The notes under the pieces: model-generated | What the model saw: the letters and a program-made list of their open reading frames with translations, nothing else | Database searches by the model: none | Told to the model about the DNA's origin: nothing | Origin: Pseudozobellia thermophila | GTDB taxonomy: Bacteria; Bacteroidota; Bacteroidia; Flavobacteriales; Flavobacteriaceae | Reading direction: 5' to 3' | Length of the DNA stretch: 64,000 bases | Assembly: GCF_900141855.1 (NCBI RefSeq) | Contig: NZ_FQYU01000005.1 | Span: 69,790 to 133,789, forward strand | Program-made: the position numbers and the translations under genes | Shown: one piece after another, positions 16,420-25,216 of the stretch | Layout of the letters: every line of letters starts with the position of its first letter | Position numbering within the stretch: the first letter of the stretch is position 1

Positions 16420-17025
16420 TTAAGAAAGGCGTTGGCCCGGCTTAAAGTTCTTTTTGGCCAGCGCCCTGCGTACGCGGCTGAGGCTTTCGGGCGCTATGCC
16501 CAAATATGAGGCTACCATCCATTGGGGAACGCGCAGTAGCACATCGGGATGTAATTTAATGAAATTCAGGTAGCGGGTCTCGGCAGAGGCACCCAGCAAG
16601 AGTTTTACCCTTTTGTTCAAATGGCGGATGTGGTTGTGCAGCAACCTTTCGTTCAGTTTTCTGAACGAGGGGCCCAAATCGGAAATGCGCTCCATAAAGC
16701 CCTGGTCCAATAGTACCACCGTAGTATTTTCAATGGCGTCGATATAATAATCCGAGGGCTCGTTGAAGTACACGCTGCCCCGGTCGCTTACCAGCCAATT
16801 TTCCGGTGCGAACTGAAGAATGTCCTCTTTTCCCTTTTCGTTGAGGGCGTACATTCTCAAAAGTCCCTTTTCGACAAAAAAGGTAAGTGGGCAGATTTCG
16901 CCCGATTTTAACAAGAAGCCTTCTTTATCGACCTGCTTGGTGTTGATCTGGGCGCACAACTGGTCAATGGCTTCTTTGGGAAGGCCCCATTGGTTCGCGA
17001 GGTATGTTCTAAAGTTTCTGAGCAT
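16420..17025 (-). CDS. Crp/Fnr family regulator
   Basis: This 201-residue protein has a cyclic-nucleotide-binding fold (about 25-115, KSGEICPLTFFVEKGLLRMY) and a C-terminal helix-turn-helix (VPQWMVASYLGIAPESLSRVRR). It lacks the Cys set for an iron-sulphur cluster, so it is not an oxygen-sensing Fnr; the ligand is not evident. It lies upstream of the pirin unit in the same direction and could control it. The next gene upstream ends 18 bases before its ATG. Confidence 0.9.
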   Translation of the reverse strand: MLRNFRTYLANQWGLPKEAIDQLCAQINTKQVDKEGFLLKSGEICPLTFFVEKGLLRMYALNEKGKEDILQFAPENWLVSDRGSVYFNEPSDYYIDAIENTTVVLLDQGFMERISDLGPSFRKLNERLLHNHIRHLNKRVKLLLGASAETRYLNFIKLHPDVLLRVPQWMVASYLGIAPESLSRVRRALAKKNFKPGQRLS

Positions 17026-17043
17026 CGTGGTTTTGCCCTTGGG

Positions 17044-18015
17044 TCAAAGGTGGGGTGCAAGTGCCCGTTTAACGGTATCGTATGTTTGGTCGTAACTTTT
17101 TTTCAAAAGGGTCTTGGCATCCATGGTGTTCCAATAGCCCTTATTGAAAAGCTCTACCGAAAAACCTCCCCTAAAACCTGCTTTGTAGAGTTTGGGGATA
17201 AGTTCGTTGAACGGACATATGCCCTCGCCGGGCAAAACCCTATCGGCATCGGTCAACTGTTCGTAAGACGGGGTGGCGGGGTAGTCGTTCATATGCATCA
17301 CCGGAAGCTTGGCCCCATTGATCAAGTCTACCGTGTTCCAATCGTTTCCTCCGCGGTAAACGTGGTAAAAATCCAAGAGTACGGTAGCTTTGGGGTGGCC
17401 CGTGGCCATGGCGATATGGGTGCAATCGGCAACCTTGTTGAGGGCGCCCATGCCCCAGAGTTCCAAAATAGGGGTAACCCCGGTTTGATCGCCCAACTCT
17501 AGGATGGCCTTATAGCGTTCGGCGTAATCGTCGTAGCGTAAAGGGTCGATTTTATCGATGCCCTGTACGGGAGCGGCAAGAAAGGTACCGCCCAAGCCTT
17601 TGGTGATCTGCATTTCGTCGCGCAGCTGAATCAGGGCCTTTTCCCTTTCGGTCGGATCATCGCTGCACCATTTCGAAAACCCGATGATATTTTCAAGTAC
17701 GAGTCCCCGGTCTTGCAATTTTCTCTTTAACAAGAAGGTGTTTCCGCCTTTGTCGAGGTAGGTCTTAATGTCGCGCATCCATAGTTCTATACCATCGAAT
17801 CCGGCATCGGCCACATAATCGATCTGTACATCGACGGGCAGTTTGTAATGGAGCAGGGTAGAGCAATTTAAACTGATCCGTACGGGGAGTTTGTCTTTAG
17901 CGGTTTCCCGATTGTTGTTTAATGGGCCCGTGGCAAAGGCATATCCGCCCATGGCGGCCAGTGAGCCTTTGACCGTGTTGGAAATAGCCTTTCTTCTGGA
18001 AATTTTGTCGGACAT
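17044..18015 (-). CDS. Exported sugar phosphate isomerase/epimerase-like TIM-barrel protein
   Basis: This 323-residue protein is a xylose isomerase-like TIM barrel (AP endonuclease 2 superfamily). The N terminus ISRRKAISNTVKGSLAAMGG looks like a twin-arginine export signal. Metal-ligand positions expected for the fold are visible in PILELWG, LLDFYHVYRGG, VMHMNDYP and FSVELFNKGYW. Members act on sugars, inositols and keto acids, so the substrate cannot be named. It lies just upstream of the Crp/Fnr gene on the same strand. Confidence 0.85.
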   Translation of the reverse strand: MSDKISRRKAISNTVKGSLAAMGGYAFATGPLNNNRETAKDKLPVRISLNCSTLLHYKLPVDVQIDYVADAGFDGIELWMRDIKTYLDKGGNTFLLKRKLQDRGLVLENIIGFSKWCSDDPTEREKALIQLRDEMQITKGLGGTFLAAPVQGIDKIDPLRYDDYAERYKAILELGDQTGVTPILELWGMGALNKVADCTHIAMATGHPKATVLLDFYHVYRGGNDWNTVDLINGAKLPVMHMNDYPATPSYEQLTDADRVLPGEGICPFNELIPKLYKAGFRGGFSVELFNKGYWNTMDAKTLLKKSYDQTYDTVKRALAPHL

Positions 18016-18065
18016 GGTATAGCGGTTGAAAAACTAAAGTTAAGGCTTTTCCCAAACTAAGCCGC

Positions 18066-18392
18066 CTAATGCGAAACCACTTTTAACCCGATGATCGAAA
18101 TAATTAGCGTGGTGATAAAGAACAGTCTTAAAAAGGTAGTAGGTTCCTTAAAGACAAAAATCCCCACGAGTACGGTACCTACGGCACCGATCCCCGTCCA
18201 TACGGCATAGGCCGTTCCTATGGGCAGGGTTTGGGTGGCCTTGATCAAGAGGGCCATGCTCATAAAAAGGGCCACAAGAAAACCCGCATACCACCAGTAC
18301 ATTTCATGGCCCGAGGTTTCCTTTGCTTTTCCCAGGCAGAAGGCAAAGGTTACTTCAAACAGGCCGGCAATAATCAGCAGTATCCAATTCAT
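18066..18392 (-). CDS. Small multidrug resistance (SMR) family transporter, SugE/Gdx type
   Basis: This 108-residue membrane protein has four helices and matches the SugE/Gdx branch of the SMR family: Glu13 in GLFEVTFAF is the proton- and substrate-coupling residue, and AYAVWTGIGAVGTVLVGI is the branch signature. Studied members export guanidinium. The position of Trp16 in guanidinium exporters is Phe here, by my alignment, so specificity may differ. SMR proteins work as antiparallel dimers in the inner membrane. I looked for guanidine riboswitch features upstream and saw none. Confidence 0.93.
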   Translation of the reverse strand: MNWILLIIAGLFEVTFAFCLGKAKETSGHEMYWWYAGFLVALFMSMALLIKATQTLPIGTAYAVWTGIGAVGTVLVGIFVFKEPTTFLRLFFITTLIISIIGLKVVSH

Positions 18393-18549
18393 CGTTCGTT
18401 CTGGTTTTACAGGGTTGTAATTTTTGCAATCAATGGGCCGGTAAAGCTACATTTTCTTGGGCAATTATTTTTTATTTTAAGGAACGGCGTTTACCTGTTG
18501 CGACGGTTATGGCCGGTCTGTTTTCTATGGAAGGGGAGCTTAAATGCGC

Positions 18550-19002
18550 CTAGGGTTTTCTAAGTTCGAATTTTACCTTCCTCACACCGTGGTCGGTATC
18601 CCATTGTTCAACTTCGGTAAACCCCAATTTTTTGTACAAATGGGAAGCCGGCCCGTTTTTCAGTCCGGTTTCAACCGCGAATAGGCTCGAGTCGAACGAG
18701 TTGAGGGTAAATTCCATTAGCGCTTTCGCTATTCCCTGTCTGAAAAAATGAGGGTGTACCACTAAACTTCTCACATGGGTAAACTCGGCATTGTGGCCTA
18801 TTTCAATAACTCCGGCCAATTGGCCTTGCTTTGTGTACCCGAAAAACCGGGAATCGCATTTCAAATAGGCTTCGAGCGGTCTTTTTAGGGGCGGAAAATC
18901 GGTGGCCTTCAACAATTCGGCCTCTATTTTGTACGAGGCTTGAAAAACCCTGCGTATCTGTTTGGCCGTATCCAAGGTGTAGTGCTGTAGTTCTTCGATC
19001 AT
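18550..19002 (-). CDS. GNAT family N-acetyltransferase
   Basis: This 150-residue protein is a GNAT acetyltransferase: VRSLVVHPHFFRQGIAKALMEF carries the acetyl-CoA loop (RQGIAKAL) and the C-terminal part ends ASHLYKKLGFTEVEQW, the usual alpha4-beta7 block. The substrate is unknown. The open frame extends 33 residues further, but that part (rich in Lys and Arg, no family match) looks non-coding, so I use the Met at 19002, giving MIEELQHYTLD. Confidence 0.88.
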   Translation of the reverse strand: MIEELQHYTLDTAKQIRRVFQASYKIEAELLKATDFPPLKRPLEAYLKCDSRFFGYTKQGQLAGVIEIGHNAEFTHVRSLVVHPHFFRQGIAKALMEFTLNSFDSSLFAVETGLKNGPASHLYKKLGFTEVEQWDTDHGVRKVKFELRKP

Positions 19003-19423
19003 CTTTTGGGGATGTTGTTGGTTGTTATATAGTGGCGGACCTCTTTTTTTTCGGGCTTTGGCCGTAATCGTTTTCAAGCCGGTTCTAGACCCTTCGGTCA
19101 TGGTTGGCTTCCCCGTGTGGTAGCCAAGGGCGAACCATATACTTTTGTCGGGTTTGAAAATTTCGGGTACGTGCTCGGCGTTCCGTACCGCCCCTTCATA
19201 GATTGGGGGCAGACGGTTGGCTTAAATATAACAAAAAGGTGGGAACGGAGGTATTTAGGCTAAAAATGTGCAAGCCAAGGGTAGTTTTTGGCACTTTGCA
19301 CAATAGCCTTAAAAATATAGAAACCCCGCCCGGTTTTTTGATGGCAACCGGGCGGGGTTTTTTTAATTTAAGAGGCGCGACCTTAGGTCGGGCCGATACC
19401 CCTAGGTCAAACTGTTATGGGTG
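19003..19423. other. Intergenic region between GNAT and PepSY genes
   Basis: These 421 bases hold one strong terminator at 19321-19366 and the expected promoter zone of the GNAT gene. An open frame covers part of it but has no family features, and I do not accept it as a gene. Confidence 0.6.
19321..19366 (-). terminator. Strong terminator after the RR-HK-PepSY unit
   Basis: Fifteen-base perfect arms AAACCCCGCCCGGTT (19321-19335) and AACCGGGCGGGGTTT (19346-19360) flank a ten-base loop. The T run to the right and the A-rich left flank make it usable on both strands. It lies 58 bases after the PepSY stop. Confidence 0.9.
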
Positions 19424-19867
19424 TCAATCCGGGGTTTGGCTTAAGAGCTCCCCTTTGTCGTTCAAAACCAGGTCCCAATCGTCCTTGAGCAAGGAGTTGA
19501 CCTCTACCTTGTACACGGTTTCGCCCTTGTCGCTTATGCGTTCGACATCGTCGATCCTATAGCCCTTGAATTTGGTTTTGATCGTTTGGCTTACGGCTTC
19601 GGGCAGTTCCTTTGCCGTAATTTCGTCCTTTTGCCTGACAATTTTTCCTTCCGGATCGTACCATACCTCATGGTCCCTGTCCCATCCGGTTTCGAATTCG
19701 ACGTTGTAAAGGGCTCCCTTCATTTCCCATTCCACGTCGGAGGCATTGGGGAACCGGCTGTTGAATTCGTTGAGTATTACCGATGGAACTTGGTTTGGGT
19801 AAAGGTCTTGGGCGTTCGAAAAAGTAAAAAGGCCCAATGCGGCGATGTATAAAATTTGCTTTTTCAT
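19424..19867 (-). CDS. Secreted PepSY-like protein
   Basis: This 147-residue protein has a signal peptide (MKKQILYIAALGLFTFSNA, then QD) and two PepSY-like units, the first around NASDVEWEMKGALYNVEFE and the second around YRIDDVERISDKGETVYKVEV. PepSY-like domains are thought to bind or inhibit partners outside the cell. The open frame extends 33 residues upstream, but the signal peptide fixes the start at 19867. It follows the histidine kinase gene by 65 bases in the same direction, so it may be its sensor partner or its output. Confidence 0.88.
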   Translation of the reverse strand: MKKQILYIAALGLFTFSNAQDLYPNQVPSVILNEFNSRFPNASDVEWEMKGALYNVEFETGWDRDHEVWYDPEGKIVRQKDEITAKELPEAVSQTIKTKFKGYRIDDVERISDKGETVYKVEVNSLLKDDWDLVLNDKGELLSQTPD

Positions 19868-19932
19868 GGGTGCTATAATTTGGTTAATGCCGTAAAGAAA
19901 GCACCCCATTTTGGAAAGAATTGGGAAAAGAC

Positions 19933-21222
19933 CTAGCCCCCAGTGGAAAATTGTACGGTAAAGCAATGGATGCCCCCGTCGAAGGCGTAGGAGACGCGAT
20001 AGCCGTAGAGGTCTGAAATCGCTTTTACTATGGCGAGCCCGAGACCGGTTCCGTGGCTCTTTGAACGGCTCGTTTGAAACCTGCTGAACACCTTTTCGGG
20101 ATGTAGTCTTTCATCCTTGCCCGTATTGCAAATTTCGAGGGTCGTGTCGGAGAGGCCTATCGATACCGTACCGTTTTCGACATTGTGGAAGATGGCGTTC
20201 TTAAGCAGGTTCGAAACGACGACCTGGGCCAGTATCGGGTCTATGTGCGCGTTCAGCCTACCGTTTTCAACGACCGTGGTCTCCACCTTTTTGAACGAGC
20301 TGATTTCTTCCAGTTCGGCCAGGGTCTGTGTGACCAGTGGGTTGATGGCAACTTGCTGGTTGTCGAAAAATTGCTTGTTGTCGATTTTGGAGAGCAGCAA
20401 GAGCGATTTGTTCAGGCGAACCAAGCGTTCGACAATTTGAAAGATTTCGACCAGCTTTTCGGCCTGTTCCTCCTTGAGGTCTTCCTTCTCCAATAGCAGT
20501 TCCAATTTATGGGTAACCATGGCCAAGGGCGTCTGCAGTTCGTGCGAGGCATTGCCGATAAACTCCTTTTGTTGGTCAAAAGCCGCGATACTATGCCGGA
20601 GCAAGGTGTTTACGGCGTATTGCAGATCTTTGAACTCCTTGGTGGTCGTTTGGGCCTCGGGCAGTTTTTTCGTGCTGCCGAGCCTGTAGTTTTTCAGTTG
20701 CTGCAAGAAGGCATAAAAGGGTTTCCACAGTTTTTTTAACACCCAATTGTTGATGATGATGATACTGGCGATCAAGATGATGTAGAGCCAGATAACGTCC
20801 CAAAACAGTTGGTCGATGAGGTCGTCTTCCTCGACCATGGAGTTGGCCACCTTAAGTTCGTAAAAGCGGTCCTTGATCTTGAACGAGGTGGTGAGCATCC
20901 GTACCGGTTCGGGCTCCGGCCTTTTGTCATCGGCATCCTGCATGTAAATGATGGTATCGGCATAGCGGTCGCGCATCGAAAGGGCCGTTTCCCTATCGAT
21001 TTCATGTAGGGTAAAAAAACTTTCGTCAAAATAGGTTTTGGTAAGGATGCTCGAGTCTATTTTTGCATTTTGGATGATGAGGCGTTTGTAGTTTTCGAGT
21101 CCTTCGTCGATGCTGCTTTTGATCTCGTTGAGCATGTTGATGTAGAAAACGACCGACCATACCGTAACGATTGCCAAAATGGAAAGTGAAAGGTACTTTA
21201 GCGATTGGTTGAGCAGCTTCAT
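19933..21222 (-). CDS. Sensor histidine kinase
   Basis: This 429-residue kinase has a membrane helix near residues 11-31, a periplasmic sensor of about 110 residues, and a second helix near 140-160. The dimerisation region carries the phospho-accepting His in GNASHELQTPLAMVTHKLELL. The ATPase part has the N box NLLKNAIFHN and the G box GTGLGLAIVKAI. The ATG overlaps the stop of the upstream regulator gene by 4 bases, so the pair is translated together. The signal it senses is unknown; a PepSY protein encoded next may take part. Confidence 0.95.
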   Translation of the reverse strand: MKLLNQSLKYLSLSILAIVTVWSVVFYINMLNEIKSSIDEGLENYKRLIIQNAKIDSSILTKTYFDESFFTLHEIDRETALSMRDRYADTIIYMQDADDKRPEPEPVRMLTTSFKIKDRFYELKVANSMVEEDDLIDQLFWDVIWLYIILIASIIIINNWVLKKLWKPFYAFLQQLKNYRLGSTKKLPEAQTTTKEFKDLQYAVNTLLRHSIAAFDQQKEFIGNASHELQTPLAMVTHKLELLLEKEDLKEEQAEKLVEIFQIVERLVRLNKSLLLLSKIDNKQFFDNQQVAINPLVTQTLAELEEISSFKKVETTVVENGRLNAHIDPILAQVVVSNLLKNAIFHNVENGTVSIGLSDTTLEICNTGKDERLHPEKVFSRFQTSRSKSHGTGLGLAIVKAISDLYGYRVSYAFDGGIHCFTVQFSTGG

Positions 21223-21896
21223 TTTTCAACGAGTTTATAGCCCACCCCGTATACCGATACTATTTCTATGTCCGCCTGTGATCTTTGCAACTTTTTGCGC
21301 AGGTTTTTGATCTGGGAGTACATAAAATCGAGGTTGTCGGCCTGGTCGGTATTGTCGCCCCATACGTGTTCGGCCATGGCGGTTTTGGTGACCAAGCGGT
21401 TTTTGTTGAAGAGGAAGTAGTTGAGGATATCAAATTCCTTGCGGTTGAGCGGAACGCCTTTGCCATCGACGTAAAATTGCCGTTCGTTTAGGTCCAAAAC
21501 CGTATTGGCGAACTCGATGGTATTCTTTCCGTTCAGGTTCTTTCTTCGGAGGATGGCCTTGACCCGGGCATTGAGTTCGGCCAGGTGGAAGGGTTTGGTC
21601 AGGTAATCGTCGGCGCCGAGTTCCAGGCCCTCGAGCTTGTCGTCGAGTGAGTCTTTGGCCGAGATGATGATCACGTTGCCGTTCTTTCCTTCCTTTTTAA
21701 GTTCCTTTAGAATATCCAATCCGCTCCCGTTGGGCAGCATGATATCGAGCAATATACAATCGTAATCGTAGACGAAGACCTTTTCCATGGCCGTATGGTA
21801 ATCCGCCGCGGTCTCTATTAAAAAGTTTTCCTTTTCCAGCGATTCGGTTATACTGTTCTGTAGTTGTAGCTCGTCTTCTATTACTAAAATCTTCAC
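21219..21896 (-). CDS. OmpR-type response regulator
   Basis: This 225-residue protein has a receiver domain with acidic pocket EDE (7-9 region), phospho-accepting Asp51 (CILLDIMLPNGSG) and Lys in DYLTKPFHLAEL, followed by a winged helix domain of the OmpR/PhoB type (VPLNRKEFDILNYFLFNKN, VYGVGYKLVEK). It is the partner of the kinase gene that it overlaps. The start is GTG at 21896. CAACTTTG a few bases upstream is one base off the TAnnTTTG box. Confidence 0.95.
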   Translation of the reverse strand: MKILVIEDELQLQNSITESLEKENFLIETAADYHTAMEKVFVYDYDCILLDIMLPNGSGLDILKELKKEGKNGNVIIISAKDSLDDKLEGLELGADDYLTKPFHLAELNARVKAILRRKNLNGKNTIEFANTVLDLNERQFYVDGKGVPLNRKEFDILNYFLFNKNRLVTKTAMAEHVWGDNTDQADNLDFMYSQIKNLRKKLQRSQADIEIVSVYGVGYKLVEK

Positions 21897-22039
21897 CTTG
21901 CAAAGTTGCTACAAGATTTTGGAAAGAATTGGGAATTACCTGATTTTTTTAGGGGGAAGGGCCGGCCTTTTTAACCTTTTACGGTTCGATGGGCCCCAAA
22001 ACCGGAACCTTGGGAAGCAGGGCAACCGGGCCGACCGGC

Positions 22040-23656
22040 CTATTCCCTGATTTCCTTGAATTCACTGCCCTCGTACCATTTCGGGAAATAATCCTCATTC
22101 GATAGCTTCAGTCCCACTTCAAAGAACAGTTGCAGGTCTTGGCGTACCCCGGACAGTTCGGTGGTTTCGGGGTCGTACTCGTCCCCCGGTTGGTGGTAGA
22201 TATGGGCCAGGTAATGGTCTTTACTTGCCTTTATCTCCTCGATGCTTTTGTCAAAGCCTTCGTACGAACCGCTGGCATAGAGGGCCGGAATACCGATCTT
22301 GGCAAAATTGAAATGGTCCGACCTAAAAAAATACCCTTTTTCGGGATCGGGATCGGGAATGATGTACCGGTTTTGTTTGAGGGCCGCCTCTTCGGCGTAT
22401 TCATCCATTTCGGAATGTCCGTAACCGGTAATGGTGAGGTCTTTCATTTTTCCGGGACTCGCCAAGGCATCGATGTTGATGTTGGCCACGGTTTTTTTGG
22501 GGTCGAAAATGGGGTTTTCCGCATAATAGGCAGACCCCAAGAGACCTTGCTCTTCGCCCGTAAGGGCAATAAAGGCCACCGAACGTTCGGTAGGGCCGTT
22601 TTTCTTAAAGGCTTCGGCAATGGCGAGCAGGCCGGCGGTACCCGAGGCGTTGTCGACGGCGCCGTTGTAGATCGAGTCGCCATCAATGGGCTTGCCTACC
22701 CCAAAGTGGTCCCAATGGGCCGAATAGATGATAACCTCGTCCTTTCGTTTGGTGCCGGGGATAAGGGCCACCACATTCTTTGAAACGTCTTTTTTGATCT
22801 GGTTGCGAATCGAAACGGAAACGGTCAGGTCGAGGGGAACGGGCTTAAAGTCCTTGTTTCTGGCCAAGGCTTTGAAATCTTGTCCTTTCATGGGCGAGGC
22901 ATCGATTATTTTTTGGGCGCTTTCGCCGCTTACCCAAGACTCGACCTTTAAAAGGGGCAAATCGCTTTCTATGGTCAACCGGGCACCGCTCCAGCCCGAT
23001 TCCACTACGTTCCACCCGTAGGAGGCAGGTTCGGTATCGTGAATGATGATCAGCCCATCGGCCCCTTGTCGGGCCGCTTCCTCGTACTTATAGGTCCAGC
23101 GCCCATAATAGGTCATTTCGTTGCCTTTGAACAGGGTCGAGTCGCCCGATTTAAACCCCGGGTCGTTGATCAAGACCACGGCGGTCTTGCCCTGCCAATC
23201 GATGCCTTCGTAGTCGTTCCATCCATATTCGGGGGCCACAATGCCATAGCCCGCGAAAACAAGTTCCGAATCGTCGAGGGCCACCTCTTCGGTCACTTGG
23301 TTGGTCGTGGCCACGAAATCCTTTAACAGGTGCAGGTCGAAATGGGTGTTTTTTCCTGAAATGGTCATTTTTTCGGAAGGGGAGCCGTCTATTTCGACCA
23401 TAGGCACTTCCTGAAAATAGCTGTTTCCGTTGCCCGGCTCCACCCCCAGTTTTTTAAACTCGTCCCGCAAGTAGTTTACGGTCTTCGTCTCGCCTTCGGT
23501 AAACGGTTTTCTTCCCAGGAATTCATCCGATGCCAGGCGCTCGATATGGTTGGCCAGGGTGTGTTGGTCGACCTCGACGGTTGCTTCTTCCTGTTCTTTG
23601 TGGTTTCCGCAGCTTGCGAGAAGTACGAGGGCACCAATTGTAAAGATATGTTTCAT
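22040..23656 (-). CDS. Lipoprotein M28-family zinc aminopeptidase with PA domain
   Basis: This 538-residue protein begins with a lipoprotein signal (ALVLLASCGNH). A protease-associated (PA) domain lies about residues 130-260, and the M28 peptidase part follows. Its two-zinc site is complete: YSAHWDHFG, GAVDNASGT, TGEEQGLLGS, NINIDALA and RSDHFNFA supply the His, Asp, Glu-Glu, Asp and His ligands and catalytic residues. It should cut N-terminal residues from peptides at the cell surface or in the periplasm. It stands alone between a two-component unit and a membrane protein gene. Confidence 0.95.
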   Translation of the reverse strand: MKHIFTIGALVLLASCGNHKEQEEATVEVDQHTLANHIERLASDEFLGRKPFTEGETKTVNYLRDEFKKLGVEPGNGNSYFQEVPMVEIDGSPSEKMTISGKNTHFDLHLLKDFVATTNQVTEEVALDDSELVFAGYGIVAPEYGWNDYEGIDWQGKTAVVLINDPGFKSGDSTLFKGNEMTYYGRWTYKYEEAARQGADGLIIIHDTEPASYGWNVVESGWSGARLTIESDLPLLKVESWVSGESAQKIIDASPMKGQDFKALARNKDFKPVPLDLTVSVSIRNQIKKDVSKNVVALIPGTKRKDEVIIYSAHWDHFGVGKPIDGDSIYNGAVDNASGTAGLLAIAEAFKKNGPTERSVAFIALTGEEQGLLGSAYYAENPIFDPKKTVANINIDALASPGKMKDLTITGYGHSEMDEYAEEAALKQNRYIIPDPDPEKGYFFRSDHFNFAKIGIPALYASGSYEGFDKSIEEIKASKDHYLAHIYHQPGDEYDPETTELSGVRQDLQLFFEVGLKLSNEDYFPKWYEGSEFKEIRE

Positions 23657-23797
23657 TTCAAGTGCTTGTTAGGTTGAACCAAAGGCTTTTTATACCCTTC
23701 CTGGCGTAAAACACCAAGGTAGGTATGTGACTAAGGTCTGAAATCCGTTCTGATTTTGCAAGACAAAGCCGGGGAATCCCATTTTGGGGCGGGGAGG

Positions 23798-24409
23798 CTA
23801 TCTTCCGATTAGAATAAAATAGGCTTTCGGAAGTTCGACCCCTGAAAACCGGTCGGTGAGCCCATAAAATATAACAAGGGTGACGATGATTCCCACAATG
23901 AGGATCGATCGCGACTGCTGTTCGACGGTCAAGCCAAGAATTTTTCCCTTCATTTTCTGGAAATGGATGGCGGCCATGTGTCCGAAGAACGATAAAATGG
24001 CCAGTGCGTAATAGGGAATAAAGAATAGGTTGATCGGAAACGTGTTCAATCCGGCTACGCCGAAATAAAAATTGGTATCGAGTTCCATTACATACCGTCC
24101 GATCAATACCGCCGCAACATGTATCAAAAGGAAAAATGCCAAGTAGAGTCCCGTACGAACCTGCAGTCGGTCGTAAAACCCTTGCAGGGCCCCTTTCCTG
24201 CATCGGACCAAGCTTATGCCCGAGATGATCTGTACGGCCACGGCCGCCAGAAGTGCGGTTTCGACAAAGGGATTTCGATATGCCCGTCTCAGTTGGTCCA
24301 TAAGGGCGATATGGGTTTCGGCGCCATAAACGCTGGCCAGGTGATTGAAGAGATGGAGGGCGATAAAGAGGGCGAGGACCAGGCCCGATAGGTAGTGGAT
24401 GCGCTTCAT
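23798..24409 (-). CDS. Multi-pass membrane protein, cytochrome b-like
   Basis: This 203-residue protein has about five membrane helices. Histidines inside or at the ends of helices (ALHLFNHLAS, FLLIHVAAV, FFGHMAAIHFQ) and the opening KRIHYLSGLVLALFIALHL resemble the heme b anchor subunits of succinate dehydrogenase. No dehydrogenase subunits are near. A longer open frame in another phase covers the same bases but has no helices or family features. A Crp/Fnr gene ends 50 bases upstream and may be its regulator. The heme idea is inferred. Confidence 0.75.
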   Translation of the reverse strand: MKRIHYLSGLVLALFIALHLFNHLASVYGAETHIALMDQLRRAYRNPFVETALLAAVAVQIISGISLVRCRKGALQGFYDRLQVRTGLYLAFFLLIHVAAVLIGRYVMELDTNFYFGVAGLNTFPINLFFIPYYALAILSFFGHMAAIHFQKMKGKILGLTVEQQSRSILIVGIIVTLVIFYGLTDRFSGVELPKAYFILIGR

Positions 24410-24459
24410 TTTTTTCTTGCAAAGCTCGGGCGTGGTAAGCGCAAATCATTTGATATACA

Positions 24460-25044
24460 TCAAATTCGGTTCCTTGGGTTTCTGATTCGGCTCAGGGTTT
24501 CGAGTGAAATGCCCAAATACGAGGCGATATGGGTCAGGGCGACCCTTTGCGTGATATTCGGGCGGATGGCCAAAATATTTTCGTACTTCTGGCGGGCAGT
24601 GTAAAATTGGAGGGAAGAAATTTTCTCTTGGAGGCGAAGCATGGTTTGGGTCACCACGATCCGGACCAAGTGCTCAAAATCGTGAAATTGGCCCGACACC
24701 TTTTCGATATGGTCGCGCGACAGTTCAAGCAAAATACAGTCTTCAAGCAGTTCGATGTAGTGCGGACTGGGCCTTTGGGTAAAAAAGCTGACGATGGAAC
24801 TGATGAATTCGCCCTCAAAGGCGAACCAGTCGGAAATGTCTTTCCCTTCCCTTAAATAATAGGCCCGGGCACAGCCCTTGACGATGTAGTAGGTCGAATC
24901 GGCGTATTCCCCTTCTTTGACGAGAAGGGTGTTCTTATGAAGCGGGAGCAGGGTGGCGTGCCCTGCCAATTGCTCCTTGCATGCAGCCGATAAGGGGGCA
25001 TAGGTGTCGCTGATTTGATCAATTATCGCTTCCTTGGTCATCAT
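24460..25044 (-). CDS. Crp/Fnr family regulator
   Basis: This 194-residue protein has a cyclic-nucleotide-type beta roll (about 30-110, LVKEGEYADSTYYIVKGCARAYY) and a C-terminal helix-turn-helix (RVALTHIASYLGISLETLSRIR). It ends soon after the recognition helix, which is common in Bacteroidota members. The open frame extends 18 residues upstream, but tandem Met codons at 25044 and 25041 give the usual beginning. It is encoded just before the cytochrome b-like membrane protein, in the same direction. Confidence 0.9.
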   Translation of the reverse strand: MMTKEAIIDQISDTYAPLSAACKEQLAGHATLLPLHKNTLLVKEGEYADSTYYIVKGCARAYYLREGKDISDWFAFEGEFISSIVSFFTQRPSPHYIELLEDCILLELSRDHIEKVSGQFHDFEHLVRIVVTQTMLRLQEKISSLQFYTARQKYENILAIRPNITQRVALTHIASYLGISLETLSRIRNPRNRI

Positions 25045-25216
25045 CGCGGTGGTTTTGGTTGCGAAACTCAGGGAGACCATCGGTCGGCAAGGGGGCAACG
25101 GTCACCATTAGGGATACAGGTTGATGGTCTAGGTACATTCATTATCGTTGATTTTGGCAAAGTGTTTCGGCCACTGTTTTTCTATTCGGTTCTAAAAAAC
25201 CGGTTTTGGTCGGATT

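Noticed and set aside
18393-18480. Guanidine riboswitch before the SMR transporter
   Set aside because: I did not find the conserved ACGR-type loops or the longer class I features; the leader is short and AT-rich.
19203-19562. Possible plus-strand gene of 119 residues
   Set aside because: It runs through a strong terminator and into the antisense of the PepSY gene, with no recognisable feature.
23658-24449. Open frame of 263 residues over the membrane protein gene, same strand, other phase
   Set aside because: The translation is low in hydrophobic segments and has no family features, while the 203-residue frame gives regular membrane helices and a good Met start.
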